This document shows, piece after piece, positions 1 to 5,806 of a stretch of 14,466 nt of DNA. The DNA lies in assembly GCA_013203855.1 (NCBI GenBank), contig JABMPG010000225.1, positions 1 to 14,466 of the forward strand, read 5' to 3'. A program made the translations under genes and the position numbers. Positions within the stretch are counted from its first letter, which is position 1. Every line of letters starts with the position of its first letter. A model generated the notes under the pieces. The model saw only the letters and a list, made by a program, of their open reading frames with translations, did not search any database and had not been told where the DNA came from. The DNA is from a bacterium (lineage in GTDB: Bacteria > Sumerlaeota > Sumerlaeia > UBA8349).

Positions 1-492
1 CTGGAGAGGAACAGGATGACAGCCCAGACGCTGACGCATCATCTCCACGCACGTAAAGAAGTCCGCGCCCATCCGGTCCATCTTGTTCACGAAAGCCAGG
101 CGGGGAACATGGTACTTGTCGGCCTGACGCCAGACCGTCTCGCTCTGGGGCTCCACGCCGCCCACCGCGCAGAAAAGGGCCACCGCCCCGTCCAGAACGC
201 GGATTGAGCGCTCCACCTCCACCGTGAAGTCCACGTGGCCAGGCGTATCGATAATATTGATCGCGTGGTCCCGCCAGAAGCACTGGGTCGAGGCGGAAGT
301 GATCGTAATGCCCCGCTCGCGCTCCTGATCCATCCAGTCCATCTCGGCTGCGCCCTCATGGACCTCGCCGATCTTATAGGTCTTGCCCGTATAGTACAGA
401 ATGCGCTCCGTCGTCGTTGTCTTGCCCGCATCGATATGGGCCATGATACCGATGTTGCGCACCCGGTTCAGGGGATAGAGTCTGCCAGCCAT
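1..492 (-). CDS. fusA: Translation elongation factor G, N-terminal 164 residues (runs off the window)
   Basis: EF-G is the cytoplasmic GTPase that drives translocation of tRNA and mRNA on the ribosome and, with the recycling factor, splits ribosomes after termination. The visible part is the start of the G domain. The G1 P-loop AHIDAGKT is at residues 18-25, the switch I segment RGITITSA at about 60-67, the G3 motif DTPGH at 82-86 and the G4 motif NKMD at 136-139. All key residues are intact. The stretch before G1 (MAGRLYPLNRVRNIG) matches EF-G rather than EF-Tu, LepA or TypA. The start ATG (490-492) is preceded by GAGAGGA. The gene lies about 190 bases downstream of the radical-SAM gene and has a candidate promoter of its own. 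Usual length is about 690-700 residues, so most of the gene lies outside the window. Whether this is the only EF-G copy cannot be told here. Confidence 0.95.
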   Translation of the reverse strand, partial: MAGRLYPLNRVRNIGIMAHIDAGKTTTTERILYYTGKTYKIGEVHEGAAEMDWMDQERERGITITSASTQCFWRDHAINIIDTPGHVDFTVEVERSIRVLDGAVALFCAVGGVEPQSETVWRQADKYHVPRLAFVNKMDRMGADFFTCVEMMRQRLGCHPVPLQ

Positions 493-596
493 AATCAATT
501 CCTCTCACGCTCATCGCATCCGGGAGCGTTTCTCTCTCGCGTGTTATAGACCCCGGAAGCGGCTCCGCGGCCAATGGGGCGTTCTACGAACCGTGA

Positions 597-625
597 AGAG
601 TACCCCCATCCCTCCCTTTTGTCAA
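597..625 (-). promoter_or_regulatory. Candidate sigma70-type promoter of fusA
   Basis: On the minus strand a perfect -35 hexamer TTGACA (620-625) is followed, after 17 bases, by TACTCT (597-602), a weak -10 with three of six matches. Transcription would start near 590 and give a fusA leader of about 100 bases. A second possible -10, TATAAC (543-548), lacks a matching -35. The exact -35 and ideal spacing are the support; the poor -10 is the doubt. Confidence 0.4.
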
Positions 626-683
626 TGCCCAAAGCATCTATTTCGAATAAGAATGCGGCCAGGAACTCGGGGCAAGAACTCAC

Positions 684-2048
684 TCAGTCGTCGTGGCCGG
701 TCGTCTGCCCCGCCTTTGCCCTTTTGACGATAGTCTCCAAGATCCCCAGGCCGCTATTGCCTACCGTTTCGATCCCCACGCCCGGATGTCGGCTCCGCAA
801 TTCATCCAAAGTGAGATCGTCCAGGAAACGCTCGTCGTCCGGCCGCAGGGCATTCGCGGGAATGACGGCCAGGTCCAGGTCTTCCACCCGCGCCAGCGCC
901 CGGTCGATATCCGTCCCGGGCAGGAGGCCGCTCACGGTCACGCTTGGGCCGTAGAGAGTGTTCTCCAGAACGGCAAGCGAGACCTCGAGGCCCTCGATCC
1001 GGTTCAGGTCGGCAATGACCGGGTCGATGGCCCGCGCGCCCAGCGGGCTGGTGAGAATTGCGACACGGAGAGGGCGAGGCAAAGCCTTGGGCAGGCGCTT
1101 CGGAGGCCACCCCTCGAAGAGTTCCTGGACCATGCCGACGCCGTTTTCGATCTGGGCCTGCACCTCCTCCTCGGAATAATCCGGCAGGGGCAGGTCGGCG
1201 AGCAGATAGAACTCATCAGCCAGGAGCACGATCCGGTGTTCGTGTTCTTCGAGAAGGCGCATTTGTCGCGGAGCCACCTGGGCGATGATCTGTCCGGCCA
1301 GCGTCGGCGTGACCAGTTCGAGCGCTGGCAGGCCCTCTCGATGCTCGGTGAGGCCCACTGGCACGATGGCGATGGACAGCAGAGAGGGCAGAAACTCTTC
1401 GAGATCGTCGAGGGCGCGGTCCAGTTCGGGCCCGTCATTCCAGCCGGGACAGAGAACGATCTGCGCGTGAAGGCTGATGCTGTTCCGGACGAAATAGCGG
1501 AGAGTTTCGAGAATATCCGGGGTGCGCCGGGGAGAGCGTCCGAGCATGCGGCAGCGGAGTTCGTGCGAGGTGGCGTGGACCGAGACGTAGAGCGGGGAAA
1601 GGCGCTGCTCGACGATGCGCTCGAGGTCGGCCGCCTGTAGGGTCGTAGTCGTGATGTAGTGTCCGTGTGTGAAGGAGAGGCGGAAATCCTCGTCCTTGAC
1701 ATAAAGGGGCGAACGCAACCCGGGCGGATTCTGATCGATGAAACAGAAGACGCACTTGTTCCCGCAACGGGTGGGGGAAAGGGGGTCGAGATCGGTCCCC
1801 AGATCCGTGTCGTCGGATTTCCGGATGCTTACGCGGCGGGGCTGGCCGTCCGCCGAGATCAGGTGAACGCGGAGGGGCGAGTCGGCAGAGAGGAAGAGAA
1901 GGTCGAGTTCGTCCCGGACGTGCTGCCCGTTGATGGCGAGCAGGCGGTCGCCCGGCCGGATGCCGCTCCGGTCGGCGGGGCTTCCCGGATCGACAGACGC
2001 CACGCGGAGGCCGGGGTTGGCGTAGGACTGGGGGGAGGGCTTTCTCAT
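684..2048 (-). CDS. PDZ - radical SAM - DUF512 protein (TIGR03279-like)
   Basis: This is a putative radical-SAM iron-sulfur enzyme of unknown reaction, 454 residues long. Residues about 10-75 form a PDZ-like domain (LRVASVDPGSPADRSGIRPGD, split around residues 14-34, then LLAINGQ). The cluster motif is C95-GNK-C99-VF-C102, the canonical CxxxCxxC that would hold a 4Fe-4S cluster and S-adenosylmethionine. The stretch around YVKDEDFRLSF and HGHYITTTTL is typical of this family. The rest, to the C-terminus (ending near GNSGLGILE), corresponds to DUF512. The chosen ATG has AAGGG about seven bases upstream. The frame stays open for 92 more codons, but those run through the rplI terminator, so the longer start is rejected. 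The family is widespread, and its substrate is not known to me. It sits between the S6-S18-L9 operon and fusA. There is no clear promoter in the 100 bases upstream, so expression may depend on read-through. Confidence 0.88.
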   Translation of the reverse strand: MRKPSPQSYANPGLRVASVDPGSPADRSGIRPGDRLLAINGQHVRDELDLLFLSADSPLRVHLISADGQPRRVSIRKSDDTDLGTDLDPLSPTRCGNKCVFCFIDQNPPGLRSPLYVKDEDFRLSFTHGHYITTTTLQAADLERIVEQRLSPLYVSVHATSHELRCRMLGRSPRRTPDILETLRYFVRNSISLHAQIVLCPGWNDGPELDRALDDLEEFLPSLLSIAIVPVGLTEHREGLPALELVTPTLAGQIIAQVAPRQMRLLEEHEHRIVLLADEFYLLADLPLPDYSEEEVQAQIENGVGMVQELFEGWPPKRLPKALPRPLRVAILTSPLGARAIDPVIADLNRIEGLEVSLAVLENTLYGPSVTVSGLLPGTDIDRALARVEDLDLAVIPANALRPDDERFLDDLTLDELRSRHPGVGIETVGNSGLGILETIVKRAKAGQTTGHDD

Positions 2049-2139
2049 GGGCAATCCCTTGTTCGTGACACAGTCGCCCTCGCCTGTGCCGGCCGGATCC
2101 GTCCGAATCGCGAGCCATCTTACGCCCGGCTCCCGCTCC

Positions 2140-2193
2140 AGAAAACAGAAAGACGGGTCGGGGCAGCTGGGCGGCTGTCCGGCGACCCGTCTT
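2140..2193 (-). terminator. Intrinsic terminator downstream of rplI
   Basis: An 11-bp perfect inverted repeat (AAGACGGGTCG at 2150-2160 with CGACCCGTCTT at 2183-2193) lies 27 bases past the rplI stop. Read on the minus strand, the stem is followed by a T-rich run (TTCTGTTTTC). The 22-base loop contains a smaller CAGC/GCTG pairing. It closes the rpsF-ssb-rpsR-rplI unit and partly isolates the radical-SAM gene. Confidence 0.75.
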
Positions 2194-2220
2194 GCAGATC
2201 CGTTGCCGTCCAGAAAAGAT

Positions 2221-2724
2221 CTATTCGGCTTTTTCCGGTTCGGTCGTTTCTTCCTGGGCCGGTTCGGACTGGCCAGGGGTCTCTTCTTTCTCGACCAGAA
2301 CCTTGACCGACGCCCAAACCTCATGGTGAAGGCGGATGTCTACGGTGAACACGCCGAGACGCCGGATCGGTTCAGGCAGGGAGATCCGGTGACGGTCGAT
2401 TTCATAACCCGCTTCAGCGAGTTTTTCGGCGATCATCTGGTTGGTGACAGAGCCGAAGAGTTTGTCTTCCTGGCCAGCCTTGAGTTGGAAGGTCAGGGCG
2501 ACTTCCTCGAGTTTCTGGGCTTCGGAACGGGCGGCTTTCTGCTCTTCCTGTGCCTGTTTCTCGAGTTGTTTCATCTTGTCCTGCAGGCGCTTGACATTGG
2601 CTCGCGTGGCTTCGACGGCCAGACCGCGGGGGCCGAGGAAGTTGCGATAATAACCGGCCTTAACGGGGACAATGGAGCCCTGCAGACCGAGGTTCGGGAC
2701 ACTTTCGAACAATATGACTTCCAT
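2221..2724 (-). CDS. rplI: 50S ribosomal protein L9
   Basis: L9 binds 23S rRNA at the base of the L1 stalk. The protein is 167 residues, slightly longer than the usual 147-150. The N-terminal domain shows the family signature: MEVILFESVPNLGLQG at 1-16, then VKAGYYRNFLGPRGLA at 21-36. A charged connecting helix rich in Lys, Glu and Gln covers about 40-75. The C-terminal RNA-binding domain contains LFGSVTNQMIAE at 89-100. The last 19 residues are an extra acidic tail (EETPGQ to PEKAE). AGGAGGA lies directly upstream of the start, only 11 bases after the rpsR stop, so the two genes are very likely cotranscribed. A terminator follows. Confidence 0.97.
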   Translation of the reverse strand: MEVILFESVPNLGLQGSIVPVKAGYYRNFLGPRGLAVEATRANVKRLQDKMKQLEKQAQEEQKAARSEAQKLEEVALTFQLKAGQEDKLFGSVTNQMIAEKLAEAGYEIDRHRISLPEPIRRLGVFTVDIRLHHEVWASVKVLVEKEETPGQSEPAQEETTEPEKAE

Positions 2725-2735
2725 GATCTCTCCTC

Positions 2736-3203
2736 CTATGCCGTGAAGGGCAGCAGGGCGATGTTTCGCGCGCGCTTGATGGCGTTGCACACCATACGCT
2801 GGTGTTTCGCGCATGTGCCGGACAACCGCCGGGGAACGATCCGGCCCTGGTTCGACACAAAGCGCTGCAGGTAATCCGCGTCCTTATAGTCGACGTGTTT
2901 TACTTTCTGAACACAGCAGGGGCAGACCTTGCCGCCGCCGAAGAGACGACGTTTCCGGCGCTGGGGCCGTCCGCCTCGCCCGCCTGGACCCGTGCTGCCG
3001 CCTTCGCGACGGCCTGCTCCGCTGCCGCGGTAACCGCCGCCCGCGCCGCCGCCTTCACGACGCTCTCTGCTGCCGCCGCCACGGCGCTCCCCCGAACCGG
3101 ACTGGTCGCGGGGAGCGGTTTGCTCCCGCGCACCGGTCGATTCCGAGGTACTACGGGTGTCGCGGGTTTGCATGTTTTTTACTTCATCGGGAAGCTCTAC
3201 CAT
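2736..3203 (-). CDS. rpsR: 30S ribosomal protein S18 with long Arg/Gly-rich N-terminal extension
   Basis: S18 sits on the platform of the small subunit and binds 16S rRNA as a heterodimer with S6. The conserved core is residues 83-155 (RKRRLFGGGKVCPCC, then DYKDADYLQRF, RIVPRRLSGTCAKHQR, NIALLPF). It is of the zinc-binding type, with C94, C97, C131 and H134 as likely ligands. Residues 1-82 are extra, because typical S18 is only 70-90 residues in all. They are low complexity, first Ser/Thr/Asp/Glu-rich, then Arg/Gly-rich with RREGG at 48-52 and 65-69. The start at 3203 is supported by AAAGGA nine bases upstream. The next ATG (codon 11) has no good ribosome binding site, and starting there would still leave most of the extension. 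ssb ends 35 bases upstream; rplI starts 11 bases downstream. Confidence 0.94.
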   Translation of the reverse strand: MVELPDEVKNMQTRDTRSTSESTGAREQTAPRDQSGSGERRGGGSRERREGGGAGGGYRGSGAGRREGGSTGPGGRGGRPQRRKRRLFGGGKVCPCCVQKVKHVDYKDADYLQRFVSNQGRIVPRRLSGTCAKHQRMVCNAIKRARNIALLPFTA

Positions 3204-3238
3204 GATCCTCTATCCTTTCCTATAGGCCCGTTCTAAAA

Positions 3239-3748
3239 TCAGAAGGGCAAGTCGTCGGCTGTTTCTTCATCACTGGAGGATCCTTCGCCCGAATCGGGAA
3301 AGGATCGCTGGGGAGCGGGAGCGCTCTGGGTTTCGGCACGGGGTCGGAATCCGCCCTGCGCAGGGGACGTCTGCTCCTGCTGAGAAGCGCCGCCCGTGTT
3401 GCCCTGATCGCCCGTGGGGGGCGGATCGGCAAACTGAACGCGGTCGGCGGTCACGGTCAGCTTGGACCGTTTCGCTCCGTCATTGGCTTCCCAGGAGCTG
3501 AAGCTCAGGCGTCCTTCTACGAAGATGCGCCGTCCCTTCTTCAGGTACTTCGAGCAAAACTCAGCTGTCGGGCCCCAGGCGTCAATATCCACAAAGGCCG
3601 TATCTTTCTGCCACTGGCCGTTGCGATCCTTCCAGGAACGGTTGACGGCCAGGCCCATCTTGGCGATCGCCGAGCCCGAAGAAGTGTAACTGAGTTCCGG
3701 GTCACGAGTCAGATTGCCGATAAGCATGACCTTATTGAGTTCAAGCAT
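3239..3748 (-). CDS. ssb: Single-stranded DNA-binding protein
   Basis: SSB coats single-stranded DNA in replication, recombination and repair, and recruits partner proteins through its C-terminal tip. The protein is 169 residues. The OB fold covers about 1-108, with the family start LNKVMLIGNLTRDPEL, the AVNRSWKD segment, and FVDIDAWG followed by YLKKGRRIFVEGRL. A Gln/Pro/Gly/Ser-rich linker (109-155) leads to an acidic end, ETADDLPF, matching the conserved D-D-x-P-F tip. AAGGA lies about eight bases ahead of the ATG. Lying between rpsF and rpsR is the classical arrangement in many bacteria. Confidence 0.97.
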   Translation of the reverse strand: MLELNKVMLIGNLTRDPELSYTSSGSAIAKMGLAVNRSWKDRNGQWQKDTAFVDIDAWGPTAEFCSKYLKKGRRIFVEGRLSFSSWEANDGAKRSKLTVTADRVQFADPPPTGDQGNTGGASQQEQTSPAQGGFRPRAETQSAPAPQRSFPDSGEGSSSDEETADDLPF

Positions 3749-3792
3749 GGTGGATTCCTTTCCGTAAAGACCGAGTCTCCCTCCGGTCGGAA

Positions 3793-4407
3793 CTACTCCT
3801 CTGTGGTCTGGGGAGTAGGCAACGACTCGGCGTCTTGGGTAGAAGGCGTTTCGACGTCAGGGGTAGAAGGTGCTTCGACGCTCTCCGTAGAAGGTGCTTC
3901 GACACTCTCCGTAGAGGGTGCTTCGCCGCTCACGGGCTCTTCCTCTTCCTTGTCCGCTCCGGTGAACCGATCGGACGAACCGGGTCGACCGCCCTCACGA
4001 CCGCCCTCGCGACGGCCAAAGCGAGCCCCCCCCCCACGGCGGCCTCCTGCCTGAGCGAGACGGCTTTCCGCCGAGAAGCGCGAGCTGCCCGAGGGCGGCT
4101 CGACGATCTTCAGCTCCGCGACCTTAACGGTCATTTCGCGCAGCAGCGACTCGGTGATACGGACCAGGCGCTCGAATTCCTCCACCAGACTCCCCGCGCC
4201 ATCGATGCGGAAATACAGGAACATGTAGATCGCTTCGGAGTGGCCGGCGATCTGATACTCCAGGTGACGCCGTCCCCACTTCTGAACGTGGACGACCTCG
4301 CCTCCGCGACTGGTGATGTGGTTGGAAAAGATGTCAATGTGGGACTGCACCTCTTCGTCGCTCAGTGTAGGGGCGAGCAAGAGGGCAGTTTCATAGTTTT
4401 CGGCCAT
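3793..4407 (-). CDS. rpsF: 30S ribosomal protein S6 with long repetitive C-terminal tail
   Basis: S6 pairs with S18 on the platform of the small subunit. The protein is 204 residues, about twice the usual 95-135. The S6 fold is residues 1-103 (YETALLLAPTLSDEE, then VVHVQKWGRRHLEYQIAGHSEA split around 38-59, and RITESLLREMTVK). The extra tail has three parts. Residues 119-147 are Arg/Gly-rich (GGRRGGGARFGRREGGREGG), residues 152-161 are acidic (DKEEEEP), and five octapeptide repeats of the type EAPSTESV end the protein (162-201). A G10 run lies in the Arg/Gly part. GGAGG stands eight bases before the ATG. The tail resembles the N-terminal tail of S18 encoded two genes downstream. A terminator and a hairpin leader lie upstream. 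Confidence 0.95.
   Translation of the reverse strand: MAENYETALLLAPTLSDEEVQSHIDIFSNHITSRGGEVVHVQKWGRRHLEYQIAGHSEAIYMFLYFRIDGAGSLVEEFERLVRITESLLREMTVKVAELKIVEPPSGSSRFSAESRLAQAGGRRGGGARFGRREGGREGGRPGSSDRFTGADKEEEEPVSGEAPSTESVEAPSTESVEAPSTPDVETPSTQDAESLPTPQTTEE
3805..3924 (-). repeat. 24-bp tandem repeats coding the S6 octapeptide tail
   Basis: Five 24-bp units in frame inside rpsF encode EAPSTESV, EAPSTESV, EAPSTPDV, ETPSTQDA and ESLPTPQT. The two units nearest the S6 core are almost identical at the DNA level and the array decays toward the stop codon. That pattern fits recent unit duplication at one end, with the older copies drifting. Copy number may vary between strains. Confidence 0.85.
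4026..4035 (-). repeat. Homopolymer run of ten G in rpsF
   Basis: On the coding (minus) strand ten consecutive G bases encode Gly125-Gly126-Gly127 and the first base of Ala128. Slippage here would shift the frame just after the S6 fold and remove or replace the rest of the tail while leaving the ribosomal core intact. It could be a biological slippage site or a sequencing or assembly weak point. Confidence 0.8.
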
Positions 4408-4431
4408 TATGAATCCTCCCTTCGGATCTCA

Positions 4432-4457
4432 GCTCCACCCGTAGGCCGTGGTGGAGC
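4432..4457 (-). promoter_or_regulatory. Hairpin in the rpsF leader, possible S6:S18 autoregulatory element
   Basis: On the minus strand GCTCCACC pairs perfectly with GGTGGAGC around the ten-base loop ACGGCCTACG. It ends 24 bases before the rpsF start, just upstream of its ribosome binding site. It has no T run, so it is not a terminator. In many bacteria the rpsF 5' leader carries an RNA structure bound by the S6:S18 dimer, which represses its own operon. Position and single-hairpin form fit that. I could not verify the conserved internal loop of the known motif, so the assignment is inference. Confidence 0.4.
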
Positions 4458-4489
4458 AGGGCTGAACCGACGCCCAGGCGCCGGTGATG

Positions 4490-4514
4490 AAAAAGGAAAG
4501 ACGAATCTTTCCCC
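4490..4514 (-). terminator. UUCG-loop intrinsic terminator directly after pth
   Basis: Immediately past the pth TAA the minus strand reads a 7-bp stem GGAAAGA-TTCG-TCTTTCC followed by TTTTT. Two further G bases below the stem can wobble-pair with the first T bases of the tail. The UUCG tetraloop is an exceptionally stable cap. It should end a good share of prs-rplY-pth transcripts. Since no clear promoter is visible in the 80 bases before rpsF, partial read-through may feed the next genes. Confidence 0.8.
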
Positions 4515-5102
4515 TTACTTCCGATTGTATTCGGTCATGACGTCGCCCACCTCGTGGGTGAGCCACATCTCGACCGCGTCGGCCGCCAGCGCCACCATCT
4601 CCTCGACGGGGGGGCGGCACGACCGGGGCCAGGGCGTCAGAACATAGTCCTTCAGCCCGTGACCGGGGACAGGCGCGGCCGCGTCTTCTTCCAGACTGAC
4701 GCCGCACCTGAGTCGGGGAAACTCGTTCGTCCGCAGTGCGGAAATGATCGAGTTCATCCCCCGATGGCCGCCGCTGGAGCCGGAAGCCCGAATCCGGATC
4801 CGGCCCAGAGGCAGAGCCACATCATCGTAAACTACCAGCAGATCGCGCGCCACGTCCAGGTTTTCGCCCCGAACCAAGGGCAGGACGGCCTCGCCGCTGG
4901 CGTTCATATAAGTCGTCGGCTTCAGAAGCAGACAGTCCACCCCGGCCATAGGGCCGTCGGCGAACTCGGCGTCGATCTTCCGGGTCTGGCGCCACTTGAG
5001 ACGGAACCGGGCGGCCAGTAAGTCCGCCACCTGATATCCGGCATTGTGGGGGGTATCGCGGTAGCGATTCCCCGGATTGCCCAGGCCCACGATCAACCTC
5101 AT
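4515..5102 (-). CDS. pth: Peptidyl-tRNA hydrolase
   Basis: Pth cleaves the ester bond of peptidyl-tRNAs that fall off the ribosome and so recycles tRNA. The protein has 195 residues, the normal length. It opens with MRLIVGLGNPGNRYRDTPHN, containing N9 and the catalytic His19. N67 lies in TTYMNASG, the catalytic Asp in VYDDVALPLG at 93 or 94, and N117 in GGHRGMNSII. These correspond to Asn10, His20, Asn68, Asp93 and Asn114 of the E. coli enzyme, so activity is expected. Its ATG overlaps the rplY stop codon by four bases (ATGA), which implies translational coupling. A terminator directly follows the stop. Confidence 0.97.
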   Translation of the reverse strand: MRLIVGLGNPGNRYRDTPHNAGYQVADLLAARFRLKWRQTRKIDAEFADGPMAGVDCLLLKPTTYMNASGEAVLPLVRGENLDVARDLLVVYDDVALPLGRIRIRASGSSGGHRGMNSIISALRTNEFPRLRCGVSLEEDAAAPVPGHGLKDYVLTPWPRSCRPPVEEMVALAADAVEMWLTHEVGDVMTEYNRK

Positions 5103-5752
5103 TCTCCCTCGCCTGCCTCCTCTTCCTTCTTCTTGCCGATCAGTTCGGGCTGGTCTGTGGTTTCCTCGCCCTCGGCCACTTCTTCCTCAATCCGCGGCGG
5201 GATCACGCTGAAAAGCACGTCGTCGGACGAAGAGAGCAATTCCACGCCTTCCGCAAGCACGATGTCGCGAACGTGAATAGACTCGTTGACCCCCAGATTC
5301 TGGATTTCCACCTCGATGAAGGAGGGAACCTGGTTGGGCAGGCAGCGCAGGTTGAGAACGCGGGTCGCTTGCTCGAGGATACCGCCGTTCTTCACCCCCA
5401 CCGGGGCCCCCTTGCCATGAACCGCCACATCCACCTCGATCGGCTTGTTCATGTCGATGCGCATCATATCGAGATGGACAATACGATCGGTGACGGGATC
5501 GCGCTGGACCTCGCGGAGCACGGCGAGCTGGTGCTCGACGCCGGGAGCATCGGAATGGATCTCGAACATGACCATTTCGTCGCCGATCTTGTCCACGGCC
5601 CTGTGGAAAGTATGATCGTCGAGGGTCAGATTGACGGGCTGGGTTCCCAGGCCGTAAAGAATCGCGGGAATCTTCTTGAGCTGCCGCAGCCGACGGTTGG
5701 GACCTTTCCCTGTCTGGCTACGGGATTGGGCGGAAAGCAGTATCGTCTTCAT
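5099..5752 (-). CDS. rplY: 50S ribosomal protein L25, CTC (general stress) form
   Basis: L25 binds 5S rRNA. At 217 residues this is the long two-domain CTC/TL5 type, not the short E. coli type. The N-terminal 5S-binding domain covers about 1-90 (SRSQTGKGPNRRLRQLKKIPAILYG, split, then VLREVQRDPVTDRIVHLD). The C-terminal beta domain covers about 95-190 (GVKNGGILEQATR, NLRCLPNQVP, SIHVRDI). The last 30 residues are a Glu/Lys-rich acidic tail, similar in kind to the tails on L9 and S6 here. GGAGGAAC precedes the ATG. prs ends 54 bases upstream, and pth overlaps the 3' end. The order prs-rplY-pth is conserved in many bacteria. Confidence 0.95.
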   Translation of the reverse strand: MKTILLSAQSRSQTGKGPNRRLRQLKKIPAILYGLGTQPVNLTLDDHTFHRAVDKIGDEMVMFEIHSDAPGVEHQLAVLREVQRDPVTDRIVHLDMMRIDMNKPIEVDVAVHGKGAPVGVKNGGILEQATRVLNLRCLPNQVPSFIEVEIQNLGVNESIHVRDIVLAEGVELLSSSDDVLFSVIPPRIEEEVAEGEETTDQPELIGKKKEEEAGEGE

Positions 5753-5806
5753 GGTCGTTCCTCCGAGACGTTCCAGGCGCGCCTGGCCTCTATTGCGGGA
5801 GCCCTG

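Noticed and set aside
2049..2324. A 92-codon N-terminal extension of the radical-SAM gene
   Set aside because: It runs back through the rplI terminator stem and into rplI, is Arg/Pro-rich without family resemblance, and the internal ATG at 2046-2048 has a proper ribosome binding site and begins right before the PDZ domain.
3769..3788. Weak hairpin GACCG/CGGTC between rpsF and ssb followed by TTTA
   Set aside because: Only five pairs with a ten-base loop; not enough to call an attenuator.
5773..5786. 14-base palindrome CCAGGCGCGCCTGG between prs and rplY
   Set aside because: Too short a loop for a hairpin terminator, no T run, and such GC palindromes are expected by chance in a GC-rich sequence.
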